This document shows positions 42,577-54,376 of a stretch of 64,000 bases of DNA, in pieces. Numbering within the stretch: the first letter of the stretch is position 1; each line of letters opens with the position of its first letter. The stretch is from an uncultured Roseobacter sp. Lineage in GTDB: Bacteria; Pseudomonadota; Alphaproteobacteria; Rhodobacterales; Rhodobacteraceae. Made by a program: the position numbers and the translations under genes. The notes beneath the pieces are model-generated. The model was given only the letters and a program-made list of their open reading frames with translations, had not been told where the DNA came from and searched no databases. The DNA lies in contig NZ_CANLXG010000003.1 in assembly GCF_947495025.1 (NCBI RefSeq), positions 372,001 to 436,000 on the forward strand, in the 5' to 3' direction.

Positions 42577-43884
42577 ATGAATATGCAGACCGCGAATGTA
42601 ATGTCGCCACCGCCCCCCCGGACGCTGGACGAAATGCGCCTGCCGACCGTGATGATGCGTGACATTGTGCTCAAAACGATGTTCCGCAAAAACATCGACA
42701 TGGTCAGTGATCTCAGCAAAGCGATCTGCCTGCCGATCCCTGTGACCCAGGAACTGGTGGACATGGCCCGCACCCAGCGGCTTCTCGAGGCAACGGGAAC
42801 GCTCAACGCCAACAACGGCAATGAGATGGGCTATCAGCTGACAGAACAGGGCAAGGCGCGTGCGCTCGATGCGCTGGCACAGTCAGAATATTTCGGGGCA
42901 ATGCCGGTACCGCTGGATGTGTACCGTGAACAGGTCAAGCGGCAGTCGGTGCGCAACCTGCAGGTCACCCGTGACCAGCTGACCGGGGCCATGGGCCACC
43001 TCGTTCTGCCCGACAGTCTGCTGGGCCATCTGGGGCCTGCTGTCTCAGCGGGACGGTCGATCCTGATGTACGGCCCGCCAGGAAACGGTAAGTCTTCGAT
43101 TTCAAATGGTATCCGCGATGCACTGGGGGACAAGGTATATGTCCCGCGCGCGATCGAATACGCGGGTCAGGTGATCACTGTCTATGACCCGATCGTGCAT
43201 TCGGCCGCCGAAGAGCTGGCTGACAACCCCAACTCCCTGCGCCGTGCAACACCTTATGACATGCGCTATGTAAAGTGCGAGCGACCGACTGTAATCACCG
43301 GTGGTGAACTGTCTCTCGACATGCTCGACCTGGTCTATAACCCGACAGCCCGGACCTATCAGGCCCCGCTTCAGCTGAAATCTACCGGCGGTATCTTTAT
43401 CGTCGATGACCTTGGGCGCCAGAAAGAGCCTCCGCAAAGCATCGTTAACCGCTGGATCGTCCCGCTCGAAGAGAGCAAAGACATCCTGGCGCTGCAGTCC
43501 GGTGAGAAATTTGAAGTTCCTTTTGATACGCTGGTAATTTTCTCGACCAACTTCCACCCGAACGAGATCTTTGACCAGGCCGCCCTGCGCCGGATCTTTT
43601 TCAAGATCAAGATCGACGGGCCAAGCCAGGAAAACTTCCTGAAGATTTTCGCAATGGTCGCCAAAAAACGGAAAATGCCGCTTGATGAGGCGACGCTGGT
43701 TCACCTTCTCAAAGTACGCTACCCGGAAATCGACAACGTCTATGCCAACTACCAGCCGATCTTCCTGATCGATCAGATGATTTCCATCTGCGAATTCGAA
43801 GGGATCCCCTACCAGATGTCCCCCGATCTGGTGGATCGGGCATGGGCCAACATGTTCGTCAAGGACGAACACATCGTGAAATGA
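42577..43884 (+). CDS. AAA+ ATPase linked to the tad locus
   Basis: A 435-residue ATPase with Walker A YGPPGNGKSSISNG (about residue 170), Walker B GIFIVDDLGR and the sensor region FDTLVIFSTNFHPNEIFDQA. The N-terminal part (about residues 1-130) with MGYQLTEQGKARALDALAQS suggests a winged-helix fold. Its role is not known; it ends the tad run, 81 bp after the peptidase gene, and similar ATPases occupy this place in other Rhodobacteraceae. ATG at 42577 is favoured by GAGGG spacing; 42568 is also possible. Not a CpaF-type secretion ATPase. Confidence 0.85.
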   Translation: MNMQTANVMSPPPPRTLDEMRLPTVMMRDIVLKTMFRKNIDMVSDLSKAICLPIPVTQELVDMARTQRLLEATGTLNANNGNEMGYQLTEQGKARALDALAQSEYFGAMPVPLDVYREQVKRQSVRNLQVTRDQLTGAMGHLVLPDSLLGHLGPAVSAGRSILMYGPPGNGKSSISNGIRDALGDKVYVPRAIEYAGQVITVYDPIVHSAAEELADNPNSLRRATPYDMRYVKCERPTVITGGELSLDMLDLVYNPTARTYQAPLQLKSTGGIFIVDDLGRQKEPPQSIVNRWIVPLEESKDILALQSGEKFEVPFDTLVIFSTNFHPNEIFDQAALRRIFFKIKIDGPSQENFLKIFAMVAKKRKMPLDEATLVHLLKVRYPEIDNVYANYQPIFLIDQMISICEFEGIPYQMSPDLVDRAWANMFVKDEHIVK

Positions 43885-44666
43885 TCGGGGTCGCCGGATG
43901 CGGCCGGATGGGCGGTCCGATGCTGACCGCCCTGCGGGCGTCGGGTTTTGACGCGCGCGGCTTTGACATCCGACCACTTGCACTGCCCGGAACCACAACC
44001 AGCGCGGCGGAGTTTTCCAGAGGTCTGAAGACACTGATCACCGTCGTCAGGGATATTCCGCAGACCCACAACGTTCTTTTTGGAGAGCAGGCCTTTGCTG
44101 CCGTTCCGGGCCTTGAACGCATCCTGATCTGCTCCACTCTCAGCCCGGTTTATGTGGCCGGCTTGCGCGACCTGATCCCATCGCATGTCACTTTGGTTGA
44201 TGCGCCCATGTCCGGCGCTCAGATCGCAGCTGAGGAAGCGCGCCTGACATTCATGCTGGGTGGGGATACAGCTGAAATCGACGCGGTCCGTCCGATGCTG
44301 AATGCGATGGGATCAGCCATTCACGTTATGGGTGCCTTTGGTGCCGGTATGCAGGCGAAGGTACTCAACAACCTGCTCGCGGCCTCCAGCACCGCCATGA
44401 CGCGTCTGGTGCTCGACTGGGCAGAGAAAAGCGGCCTTGACCCTGAACGCCTTCTGGCCCTCATACATACGTCTTCCGGTCAGAACTGGTTCGCTTCGGG
44501 TGGCACAGACATAGAATTCTTCAACGACGGCATGGATGCGGAAAACACCATCGGGATTCTTGTGAAAGACATCGAAAGTGCGCTTGATGCCGCGCCAGCC
44601 GGCGCCAACACCGCCCTGCCCCGATGTGTCCGCGACACCATCCGGACACTCAGACCACGCGGCTGA
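43881..44666 (+). CDS. NAD(P)-dependent 3-hydroxyisobutyrate dehydrogenase-like oxidoreductase
   Basis: A 261-residue beta-hydroxyacid dehydrogenase-family protein. The N-terminal Rossmann motif is GVAGCGRMGGPM, followed by DAPMSGAQIAAEEARLTFML (substrate loop) and the catalytic Lys in GAGMQAKVLNNLLAAS (about residue 160). The ATG overlaps the ATPase stop (ATGA), so translation is coupled. The substrate is unknown and the link to the pilus genes is probably only positional. Confidence 0.85.
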   Translation: MIGVAGCGRMGGPMLTALRASGFDARGFDIRPLALPGTTTSAAEFSRGLKTLITVVRDIPQTHNVLFGEQAFAAVPGLERILICSTLSPVYVAGLRDLIPSHVTLVDAPMSGAQIAAEEARLTFMLGGDTAEIDAVRPMLNAMGSAIHVMGAFGAGMQAKVLNNLLAASSTAMTRLVLDWAEKSGLDPERLLALIHTSSGQNWFASGGTDIEFFNDGMDAENTIGILVKDIESALDAAPAGANTALPRCVRDTIRTLRPRG

Positions 44667-44738
44667 ACCCTTCAGGCCGATACACTCCGGGCGCTTTCGG
44701 GGCTGGTCCCCAACCCGGCATGCGCTATCGTCCGCCTC

Positions 44739-47192
44739 ATGCACCTGCTCCCCGATACATTCAGAAACTGGTTCAGCAAACGTGGCTGGACAGTTCACCC
44801 CCACCAGATGGCAATGCTCGAACGTGCAGACGACCCTGCGCTGCTGCTGATTGCGCCGACCGGTGGCGGCAAGACCCTCGCGGGTTTTCTGCCCACGCTC
44901 ACCGATCTGTCCGCAACCCCGCACGAGGGGCTGCACACGCTTTACATTTCTCCGCTCAAGGCACTCGCAGCTGATATCAAACGCAACCTGACCACGCCGG
45001 TGACCGAGCTGGGGTTACCGATCCGCATTGAGGACCGCACCGGAGACACGCCCGCGAGCCGGAAAAAACGCCAGCGCGCAGACCCGCCGCACATTCTGCT
45101 GACGACCCCCGAAAGTCTGGCACTGCTCACAAGTTACGAGGACGCGCCAAGGATGTTTGCCGGGCTTAAGCGCGTCGTGGTGGATGAAATTCACGCTCTG
45201 GCAGAGTCCAAGCGCGGCGACCAGTTGATGCTCGCACTGGGGCGCCTGCAGCGCCTGTGCCCGGATCTGCGCCGCGTCGGGCTGTCGGCCACGGTCGATG
45301 ATCCGCAGGCCATCGCCAGGATGCTCGCCCGTCATCCGGACCCCTGCGAGATCCTGCTGGCAGATCCCGGCCCCGCGCCGGACATCGCCATGCTGACCAC
45401 GGATGAAGCCCCGCCCTGGGCAGGCGGAAACGCGGCCTATTCGATCCCGGCGGTCCTGGAAGAAGTTCGCAGGCACAAGACGACACTGATTTTTCACAAT
45501 ACCCGCGCACAGGCTGAAATTTTCTTCCACAATCTGTGGCTTGCCAACGATGATGGGTTGCCGATCGGCATCCATCACGGCTCGCTTGACCGCCAGCAAC
45601 GCGAAAAAGTCGAGGCGGCAATGGTCCGCGGTGATCTGCGCGCCATTGTCTGCACCGGCAGTCTGGATCTTGGCATTGACTGGGGCGACGTGGATCTGGT
45701 GATCCAGATTGGCGCTCCCAAAAACGTCAAACGCCTGGTCCAGCGGATCGGCCGTGCCAATCACCGCTATAACGCCCCTTCAAAAGCGCTGCTGGTCCCT
45801 GCCAACCGTTTTGAGGTTGTCGAATGTGTTGCAGCTCTTGATGCGGTGCGCGAAGGCGCCCTGGACGGCGAGCCACGTGGTCCGGGGCCGCGTGACGTGC
45901 TCTGCCAGCACATCCTTATTACCGCCTGTGCGGGGCCGTTCAGCGCATCCGACCTTTTTGATGAGGTCACCTCGGTCGGGGCATATGCAGATCTGACACG
46001 GGACGCGTTCGACAGGTGTCTCGATTTCTGTGCCACCGGCGGCTATGCACTGCGGGTCTATGACCAGTGGCAGAGGCTGTTGCAGAACGCCGACGGGACA
46101 TGGCAGCTACGCGACCCGCGCGCCGCCCGGCAGATCCGCATGAACATCGGCACCATCCAGGACACAGACACGCTCAAGGTGCGTTTGCGGCGCAGCCGGG
46201 GCGGAAAACCACTGGGAGAGATCGAGGAAGGGTTTGCCGCCTCCCTGACACCGGGCGACACCTTCCTGATCGGCGGGCAGATCGTGCGGTACGAAGGCCT
46301 GCGCGAAATGACGGTCGAGGTCAGCCGCAATGCTGCAAAAAAGCCAAAGGTCGCCACATTTGCCGGCACAAAGTTCGCAACCTCCACACAACTGAGCGCG
46401 CGCGTGATTGACATGTTCCAGCAGCAGGACTGGCCGGACCTGCCCGCGCACACAGCGGACTGGCTGGCTTTGCAGCGGCAGGTCAGCGCCCTTCCCGCCC
46501 CCGGACGTCTGCTGATAGAAAGCTTTGCCCATGACGGGCGCGAACAAACGGTTGTCTATGGGTTTGCCGGGCGCAACGGCCAGCAAACCCTGGGTCTGCT
46601 GCTGACAAAACGTATGGAGGACGCGGGCCTGAACCCGCTGGGCTTTGTCGCCACGGATTATGCCACACTGATCTGGGGCCTGGACCGTGTAACCGACCCG
46701 GCCCCGCTGTTTGAGCTGAACACGCTGCAGGACGGGCTTGAGACCTGGCTTGCGGGTAATGCGGTGATGAAACGCACATTCAGAGCAAGTGCTACAATTG
46801 CGGGTCTGATCCAGCGCAATACGCCATCGGCGCGTAAAAACGGGCGACAGGCGACGTTCAGCTCCGACATTCTGTATGACACGCTCCAGAAATATGATCC
46901 GGAACACCTGCTGCTCGACATCACGCGCCAGGAAGCATTGCGGGGCCTTGTCGATTTTGGCCGGATCGAGGAAATGGCCGAACGGGTTGCAGGTCGCATC
47001 GACCACAGGGAACTGGACCGGGTCAGCCCGCTGGCTGCACCCTTGTTCCTCGAGATGGGTCGGGTGCCGGTCAGGGGCGCCGCAGAGGAACGCCTTCTCG
47101 CCGAGGAAGCAGAACGTCTGATGGAGAGTTCAGGGCTCGCACAGATCACGCCGCCACCCGCGGATAAACCCAAATGGCGGATGGGCTACTGA
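44739..47192 (+). CDS. ligase-associated DEAD/DEAH-box DNA helicase (Lhr-like)
   Basis: An 817-residue superfamily 2 helicase. Motif I is APTGGGKTLAGFLP (about residue 47), DEIHAL is motif II, LSATVDD motif III and QRIGRANHR motif VI, followed by the Lhr-type C-terminal region ending WRMGY. Its length and the PdeM gene right behind it fit the ligase-associated DNA damage response helicase family. The ATP-dependent ligase and exonuclease that usually accompany it are not in the window. Confidence 0.92.
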   Translation: MHLLPDTFRNWFSKRGWTVHPHQMAMLERADDPALLLIAPTGGGKTLAGFLPTLTDLSATPHEGLHTLYISPLKALAADIKRNLTTPVTELGLPIRIEDRTGDTPASRKKRQRADPPHILLTTPESLALLTSYEDAPRMFAGLKRVVVDEIHALAESKRGDQLMLALGRLQRLCPDLRRVGLSATVDDPQAIARMLARHPDPCEILLADPGPAPDIAMLTTDEAPPWAGGNAAYSIPAVLEEVRRHKTTLIFHNTRAQAEIFFHNLWLANDDGLPIGIHHGSLDRQQREKVEAAMVRGDLRAIVCTGSLDLGIDWGDVDLVIQIGAPKNVKRLVQRIGRANHRYNAPSKALLVPANRFEVVECVAALDAVREGALDGEPRGPGPRDVLCQHILITACAGPFSASDLFDEVTSVGAYADLTRDAFDRCLDFCATGGYALRVYDQWQRLLQNADGTWQLRDPRAARQIRMNIGTIQDTDTLKVRLRRSRGGKPLGEIEEGFAASLTPGDTFLIGGQIVRYEGLREMTVEVSRNAAKKPKVATFAGTKFATSTQLSARVIDMFQQQDWPDLPAHTADWLALQRQVSALPAPGRLLIESFAHDGREQTVVYGFAGRNGQQTLGLLLTKRMEDAGLNPLGFVATDYATLIWGLDRVTDPAPLFELNTLQDGLETWLAGNAVMKRTFRASATIAGLIQRNTPSARKNGRQATFSSDILYDTLQKYDPEHLLLDITRQEALRGLVDFGRIEEMAERVAGRIDHRELDRVSPLAAPLFLEMGRVPVRGAAEERLLAEEAERLMESSGLAQITPPPADKPKWRMGY

Positions 47193-47231
47193 CAGCTTGC
47201 GCAACAGCTTTAACTGCGGCATGAACAAAGC

Positions 47232-47915
47232 ATGAACTATCACGACATCTCCTTTTCCGGTGCTGCGCTGAAGGCGCTTGGATCAGGGGCGCTCTGGTGG
47301 CCGGATCAGGCGCTGCTGTGCGTATCAGACCTGCATCTTGGTAAGTCAGAACGCGTCGCGCGCCGCGGCGGCCAGTCGCTCCCCCCCTATGAGACGCGGG
47401 ATACGCTCACCCGTCTCGGCGAAGACCTCGCCTTTGCCAATGCGCGTCAGGTGGTCTGCCTTGGCGACAGCTTCGACGATCTGGCCGCCGCTGATGCAAT
47501 GCCTGACGACGAACGCCTGTGGATCACCAGACTGCAGGCCGGTCGCCGGTGGATCTGGATCGAAGGGAACCATGACCCGGGTCCGGTTGAGTTCGGTGGC
47601 ACGCACCTGCAGGATCTGACCCTTGGGCCACTGACTTTCAGGCACATCGCGCAGACCGGCACACACGGCGAAATCTCCGGACATTACCACCCTAAAGCAT
47701 CTGTGCAGACGCGGGGACGCCGGGTAACACGTCCGGCTTTTCTGTTCGACGACAGACGTATGATCATGCCTGCCTATGGTACGTACACAGGTGGCCTGCA
47801 CGCGCGTGACGCTGCTCTTGCCGATCTTATGCAGCCCGGCACTTTCGCCGTTCTCACCGGCCCGCAGCCTCTGCGCGTGCCCATGCCCATGCCAGGACGG
47901 GAGCCAACCGCATGA
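47232..47915 (+). CDS. pdeM: ligase-associated endonuclease PdeM (metallophosphoesterase)
   Basis: A 227-residue calcineurin-like phosphoesterase. Metal-binding motifs are SDLHLGKS (about residue 34), LGDSFDD, EGNHDPG and GHYHPK. This arrangement and its position after the helicase identify the PdeM family, which acts in a DNA-repair pathway. It begins 40 nt after the helicase, and its end overlaps the thioesterase start by 4 bp. Confidence 0.92.
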   Translation: MNYHDISFSGAALKALGSGALWWPDQALLCVSDLHLGKSERVARRGGQSLPPYETRDTLTRLGEDLAFANARQVVCLGDSFDDLAAADAMPDDERLWITRLQAGRRWIWIEGNHDPGPVEFGGTHLQDLTLGPLTFRHIAQTGTHGEISGHYHPKASVQTRGRRVTRPAFLFDDRRMIMPAYGTYTGGLHARDAALADLMQPGTFAVLTGPQPLRVPMPMPGREPTA

Positions 47916-48331
47916 CAGACCCGGAAAACGATCGCATTTCAGCCAGCTTTGGCGCGCAGTCCATGATGGCCACGCTGGGCGCCACGCTTGAGGAAGTTGG
48001 ACACGGACGGGTCGTTATCCGGGCGCCTATTCTGCCAGGCAGTCAGCAACAACAGGGCTTTGGCCACGCCGGGCTGACATTCTCGATCGGCGACAGCGCG
48101 GCGGGCTATGCCGCCCTCACGACGATGCCGCCGGAACAGGAAGTGGTCACCGCTGAGATAAAGATCAACCTGCTGGCTCCCGCCCGCGGTGATTATCTGC
48201 GTGCGACCGGCCGGGTGATTAAACCTGGCCGGCGGCTTGTGGTCGTCAGCTCCGAGGTGCATGCGGTCACGGGTGATGACGCGGTACTGATCGCCGTCCT
48301 GCAGGGCACGATGGTACCTGTTCTGGCCTGA
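47912..48331 (+). CDS. PaaI-family thioesterase
   Basis: A 139-residue hotdog-fold acyl-CoA thioesterase. The QQQGFGHAGLTFSIGDSAAGYAAL block includes the active-site residues typical of PaaI/HGG-motif thioesterases (HAG here in place of HGG), and EIKINLLAPARGD is the standard second half. Its ATG overlaps the pdeM stop. Substrate unknown; co-transcription with DNA-repair genes looks positional. Confidence 0.87.
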   Translation: MTDPENDRISASFGAQSMMATLGATLEEVGHGRVVIRAPILPGSQQQQGFGHAGLTFSIGDSAAGYAALTTMPPEQEVVTAEIKINLLAPARGDYLRATGRVIKPGRRLVVVSSEVHAVTGDDAVLIAVLQGTMVPVLA

Positions 48332-48343
48332 AACCGCCGTAGT

Positions 48344-49246
48344 TCAGGCCGTCAGACCTTCCGGCTCGGCCAGACCGTTGGCGCGGCAACATGCGGTCAC
48401 CGTATTCGCCAGCAGACAGGCAATCGTCATCGGTCCGACACCGCCCGGAACAGGCGTGATTGCACCGGCGACCTCTGCACAGCTTTCATAGTGCACATCG
48501 CCGACGAGGCGGGTTTTGCCCTCGCCCCGTTCCGGCGCGTCAAGACGGTTGATGCCCACGTCGATGACGGTAGCACCCGGTTTGATCCAGTCGCCTGGTA
48601 CCATTTCCGGACGGCCCACGGCGGCTACCACGATATCTGCACGCTGCACAACGTCAGCCAGGTCTTTGGTGCGACTGTGTGCAATGGTTACAGTGCAGCT
48701 GTCACCCAGCAACAGTTGCGCCATCGGTTTGCCAACAATGTTACTGCGCCCGATGACCACCGCGTCCATTCCGGAAAGAGAGCCGTGGTGCGCGCGCAGC
48801 ATCATCAGACAGCCCAGCGGCGTGCAGGGCACCATGCTCTTCTGTCCGGTGCCCAGCAGCCCCACGTTGGAAATATGGAACCCGTCCACGTCTTTTTCGG
48901 GGTTGATGGAGTTGATCACCAGATCCTCGTTGAGATGCCCCGGCAATGGCAGCTGGACAAGAATACCGTGGATTTCCGGGTCGTTGTTCAGCTGGTCGAC
49001 AACCGCCAGAAGGTCGGCTTCGGACGTGTCGGCATCCAGTCTGTGTTCGACAGATTTCATGCCGGCTTCGACGGTCATTTTACCTTTTGAACGCACATAG
49101 ACCTGGCTTGCCGGATCCTCTCCGACAAGTACGACAGCCAGACCCGGCGTGATACCGTGATCCGCTTTCAGGCGGGTCACATGCTCCGCAACCTTTCCGC
49201 GCACCTGTGCTGCAAAGGCTTTTCCGTCTATGGTCGTAGCTGTCAT
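48344..49246 (-). CDS. folD: methylenetetrahydrofolate dehydrogenase/cyclohydrolase
   Basis: The 300-residue bifunctional enzyme converts 5,10-methylene-THF to 10-formyl-THF. Motifs are [15 protein letters not shown] (catalytic Lys in the YxxxK-type motif), [29 protein letters not shown] and [16 protein letters not shown] (NADP-binding). The ATG at 49246 follows AGGAAG. It lies downstream of a small secreted-protein gene and of fhs, which supplies 10-formyl-THF, on the same strand. Confidence 0.96.
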   Translation of the reverse strand: MTATTIDGKAFAAQVRGKVAEHVTRLKADHGITPGLAVVLVGEDPASQVYVRSKGKMTVEAGMKSVEHRLDADTSEADLLAVVDQLNNDPEIHGILVQLPLPGHLNEDLVINSINPEKDVDGFHISNVGLLGTGQKSMVPCTPLGCLMMLRAHHGSLSGMDAVVIGRSNIVGKPMAQLLLGDSCTVTIAHSRTKDLADVVQRADIVVAAVGRPEMVPGDWIKPGATVIDVGINRLDAPERGEGKTRLVGDVHYESCAEVAGAITPVPGGVGPMTIACLLANTVTACCRANGLAEPEGLTA

Positions 49247-49259
49247 CTGTGTCTTCCTG

Positions 49260-49730
49260 TTATCTTGAAAAGGTGACCCTGTGGGTCCAGGTTTCACCAT
49301 CTGTGATCAGCAGTTCGTCAAACTGCATCAGCTGCAGCAGGTCGTAGAACGTAGCGACATACTGAAGTTCTTCCTGACGGAAAAAACCGCCTCTGCGCAC
49401 CGATACCGTCAGCTGCGCCATCAGGGCCCGCGCACGATAAAGCGTTGAAAAAACGTCATCATCCAACGCCGTCAGGATCAGCGTCGCGGCGTCTTCACCT
49501 TTGGCAAAGAACACAAATCGCGGGCTTTCCGGCGCCTCAAGCTGTGCCGTGGTCAGCACATTCACAAAGTCAACGCGCACGGCCTTACCGGCACCCTGGC
49601 TGGCACGGATCACCCGGTCAAAAGTCTCCTCAGAGGTAACTTCCGGATAGTAGTATCCAACATAACGGTCTTCGGCGGAAACCGCGCCTGCAAAGACAAT
49701 GGCAAAGAGAGCAGCGATCAGTCTGGTCAT
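49260..49730 (-). CDS. small secreted protein of unknown function
   Basis: A 156-residue protein I do not recognise. It has a signal peptide (residues about 1-18, ending VSA) and then [22 protein letters not shown]. The mature part has mixed helices and strands and ends [14 protein letters not shown]. No cofactor motif is seen. AAGGA precedes the ATG at 49730; an ATG six codons upstream is less well placed. It lies 13 nt upstream of folD and 98 nt after fhs, so it may be co-expressed with one-carbon genes. Confidence 0.7.
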   Translation of the reverse strand: MTRLIAALFAIVFAGAVSAEDRYVGYYYPEVTSEETFDRVIRASQGAGKAVRVDFVNVLTTAQLEAPESPRFVFFAKGEDAATLILTALDDDVFSTLYRARALMAQLTVSVRRGGFFRQEELQYVATFYDLLQLMQFDELLITDGETWTHRVTFSR

Positions 49731-49828
49731 GATGATGTCCTTTTTCAAATCATGTGATCAGCTTGCGGCTGCTTTGCTCAGAGGGCAAGCCTGCTGTCCT
49801 CTGAACACTGTCTCGTGAGGCGCTGCGA

Positions 49829-51505
49829 TCAGAACAATCCCTCGACCTCGCCGTCTGCATTCAGGCGGATGCTTTCCGCGGACGGGACGCGCGGCAGGCC
49901 AGGCATGGTCATGATCTCACCGCAGATCGCCACCACAAAGCCCGCACCGGCACTCAGACGCACTTCGCGTACAGGGATATCAAAACCTGTGGGCGCACCG
50001 CGCTCGTTCGGGTCGGTCGTAAAGCTGTACTGCGTCTTGGCCATACAGACCGGCAGACTGCCATAGCCCTGATCCTCCCAGTCCTTCAGCTGGTTGAGGA
50101 TTTTCTGATCCATCTGCGCACTGTCCGCGCGGTAGATTTTCGTCGCAATGGTGTTGATCTTGTCCGCAAGGCTCATGTCGTCCGGGTAGATCGGCGCAAA
50201 ATCCGCTTCGCCCTTTTCAATGGTTTCAACGACCTTGGTGGCCAGATCCGCAGACCCCTCAGAGCCCAGCTCCCAGTGGCGTGACAGAACCGCTTCGGCG
50301 CCCTGGCCGGCAACGTAATCTTTGACCGCCTGAACCTCGGCATCTGTGTCGGTCACAAAGTGGTTGATGGCGACAACAACAGGCACACCAAAGGATTTCA
50401 CGTTTTCGATATGGCGACCGAGGTTCGCGCAGCCATTCCTGACCGCGTCGACGTTTTCGGCACCCAGATCGGCCTTGGCGACACCGCCGTTCATCTTCAT
50501 TGCACGCACGGTGGCCACAACGACGACACAGGACGGTGCAAGGCCCGCTTTGCGGCATTTGATGTTGAGGAATTTTTCGGCGCCGAGGTCAGCACCAAAA
50601 CCCGCTTCTGTCACCACATAGTCCGCCAGTTTCAGAGCCGTTGTCGTCGCGATGACGGAGTTACAACCATGTGCGATGTTTGCGAACGGACCGCCATGTA
50701 CAAAGGCAGGGTTATTTTCCAGTGTCTGCACCAGGTTCGGCTGCATTGCATCTTTCAGGAGCACGGTCATGGCACCGTCCGCTTTGATGTCGCGCGCGAA
50801 CACCGGCGAGCGGTCACGGCGATAGGCCACGATCATATCGCCCAGACGTTTCTGCAGATCGCTGAGGTCTTTGGACAGGCACAGGATCGCCATGACCTCG
50901 GATGCCACCGTGATATCAAAGCCCGCTTCCCGCGGGAAACCGTTGGCCACACCGCCCAGCGATGCTGTGATCTGGCGCAGCGCCCGGTCGTTCATGTCAA
51001 CCACGCGGCGCCAGACAACGCGGCGTGTGTCAATCTCCAGCGCGTTGCCCCAGTAGATGTGGTTGTCGATCATCGCGCTCAGCAGCGAGTGCGCAGAGGT
51101 GATCGCATGAAAGTCGCCTGTGAAATGCAGGTTCATCTCTTCCATTGGCACGACCTGGGCATAGCCTCCCCCTGCTGCGCCGCCTTTCATACCAAAGTTG
51201 GGACCGAGCGATGCTTCCCGTATACAGACAGCTGCCTTTTTACCGATCCGATTCAGGCCATCGCCCAGACCGACGGTCGTTGTGGTCTTGCCCTCACCAG
51301 CCGGTGTCGGGTTAATGGCCGTCACAAGGATCAGCTTACCATCTGTATTGCCCTGAACCGAGTTGATGAACTTCTGGCTCACCTTGGCCTTGTCATGGCC
51401 ATAGGGCAGCAGATCATCGCTGCCGATACCCAGCTTCGCCCCGATCTCCTGGATGGGCTGCTTGGACGCGGCGCGCGCTATTTCGATATCGGATTTGTAG
51501 GCCAT
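49829..51505 (-). CDS. fhs: formate--tetrahydrofolate ligase
   Basis: The 558-residue ATP-dependent enzyme makes 10-formyl-THF from formate and THF. Motifs are [18 protein letters not shown] (P-loop, about residues 63-80), [20 protein letters not shown] and the [13 protein letters not shown] region. The ATG at 51505 ([14 protein letters not shown]) has GGGGGA upstream. It forms a one-carbon unit with folD; a 150-bp leader precedes it. Confidence 0.96.
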   Translation of the reverse strand: MAYKSDIEIARAASKQPIQEIGAKLGIGSDDLLPYGHDKAKVSQKFINSVQGNTDGKLILVTAINPTPAGEGKTTTTVGLGDGLNRIGKKAAVCIREASLGPNFGMKGGAAGGGYAQVVPMEEMNLHFTGDFHAITSAHSLLSAMIDNHIYWGNALEIDTRRVVWRRVVDMNDRALRQITASLGGVANGFPREAGFDITVASEVMAILCLSKDLSDLQKRLGDMIVAYRRDRSPVFARDIKADGAMTVLLKDAMQPNLVQTLENNPAFVHGGPFANIAHGCNSVIATTTALKLADYVVTEAGFGADLGAEKFLNIKCRKAGLAPSCVVVVATVRAMKMNGGVAKADLGAENVDAVRNGCANLGRHIENVKSFGVPVVVAINHFVTDTDAEVQAVKDYVAGQGAEAVLSRHWELGSEGSADLATKVVETIEKGEADFAPIYPDDMSLADKINTIATKIYRADSAQMDQKILNQLKDWEDQGYGSLPVCMAKTQYSFTTDPNERGAPTGFDIPVREVRLSAGAGFVVAICGEIMTMPGLPRVPSAESIRLNADGEVEGLF

Positions 51506-51654
51506 GGAAGAATCCCCCTGAGGTCGCCCGCGTCGGGCAGTGTTGCTGCTCTCTGCATACACAGGCATGCCTGACCCGACAGGGGGTATTTCCGACATTT
51601 CCGCTGTCGGTTGCGTCGGCAAAGGCGATGATCGTTTCTTTTCGGAAACGAATG
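51506..51654 (-). promoter_or_regulatory. fhs leader/promoter region
   Basis: A 149-bp gap upstream of fhs containing GCCCG-CGT-CGGGC (about 51529-51541) and CGTTTC-N6-GAAACG (about 51632-51649) inverted repeats. No riboswitch class is recognisable by eye. Confidence 0.35.
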
Positions 51655-52251
51655 CTACCGACGGGCGGCGTCCAGGTGCGCCCAGACAGGCTGGTCCGGG
51701 ATGTGCAGTGTCATGCGGTCCCCTACGCTCACACGGCCCTCCCGCTCGACCCAGGCGGTCACGCCACGGCGGTTACGGGCGGCCGGTTTGAACTTTGGGC
51801 CAAACTCCGGGTGGTCTTTGGCGATGTCGCGCCCGAGATAGGTACAGGGGCGGTTTTCCATATCGATCACCAGGCAGGCACCGTCAGGCAGCTGCAGGCG
51901 CGAGGATGGTGGAACAAGGGTGAAGTCCGGGATGCCTTCGATGACCATCGACGCGCCGAGCAGCTCCGGTGCGATGACCTTCTGACCTGCTTCTGCCGCG
52001 ATCTGGTCCAGTTCTTCGCGGGACAGGATTGTCAGCTGGCGCACATTGCGGATGGTCGTGCCTCTCGGGTGTTGAGCGAGCGTACGCGAACACGAAGGGC
52101 GGGTTGGCCCCCCGTGCATCTCTCCCTCGATCCCGTCAAAGCTGAGGGCGGCTGAGTCCAGCGTTTCGGAACGCAGGTCGGTTTCCTGATCCGTCACCCG
52201 ACCCAGCCATGTCACTGTTGCGGAAAAGTCGGTTGGTTTCAGCGCGGGCAT
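51655..52251 (-). CDS. MOSC domain protein
   Basis: A 198-residue MOSC-fold protein, related to the C-terminal sulfurase domain of Mo-cofactor enzymes and to YiiM. It shows [18 protein letters not shown], with a Cys soon after as in the family, a middle [15 protein letters not shown] (conserved Cys) and the ending [18 protein letters not shown]. The ATG at 52251 has GGAG upstream. The partner reaction is unknown. It stands between the ftsH terminator and fhs on the minus strand. Confidence 0.87.
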   Translation of the reverse strand: MPALKPTDFSATVTWLGRVTDQETDLRSETLDSAALSFDGIEGEMHGGPTRPSCSRTLAQHPRGTTIRNVRQLTILSREELDQIAAEAGQKVIAPELLGASMVIEGIPDFTLVPPSSRLQLPDGACLVIDMENRPCTYLGRDIAKDHPEFGPKFKPAARNRRGVTAWVEREGRVSVGDRMTLHIPDQPVWAHLDAARR

Positions 52252-52303
52252 GGTGGTCTCCGTGGAACAAACAAGTTTCCGCCAGCCTGCAATGCGTATG
52301 CGC

Positions 52304-52332
52304 AAAAGAAAAGGCCCCGCAACCGCGGGGCC
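52304..52332 (-). terminator. intrinsic terminator after ftsH
   Basis: On the minus strand GGCCCCGC, a GGTT loop and GCGGGGCC are followed by TTTTCTTTT. It lies 37 bp past the ftsH stop and closes the ruv-tol-ftsH run. Confidence 0.88.
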
Positions 52333-52369
52333 CCATGACAATATGTTAGCTGCCGTTCAGCACCATTGA

Positions 52370-54295
<1,926 letters not shown>

Positions 54296-54376
54296 GGAAA
54301 ATCTCCTAATGCTGCGCTGATTGCGCATCTCGTATCATAGTCGGTTGAGGTAAAGATAGACACTCATCCGCTATCT

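Noticed and set aside
50360..51574. 404-codon plus-strand frame opposite fhs
   Set aside because: fhs is unmistakable on the other strand; the open frame follows from GC-rich third positions.
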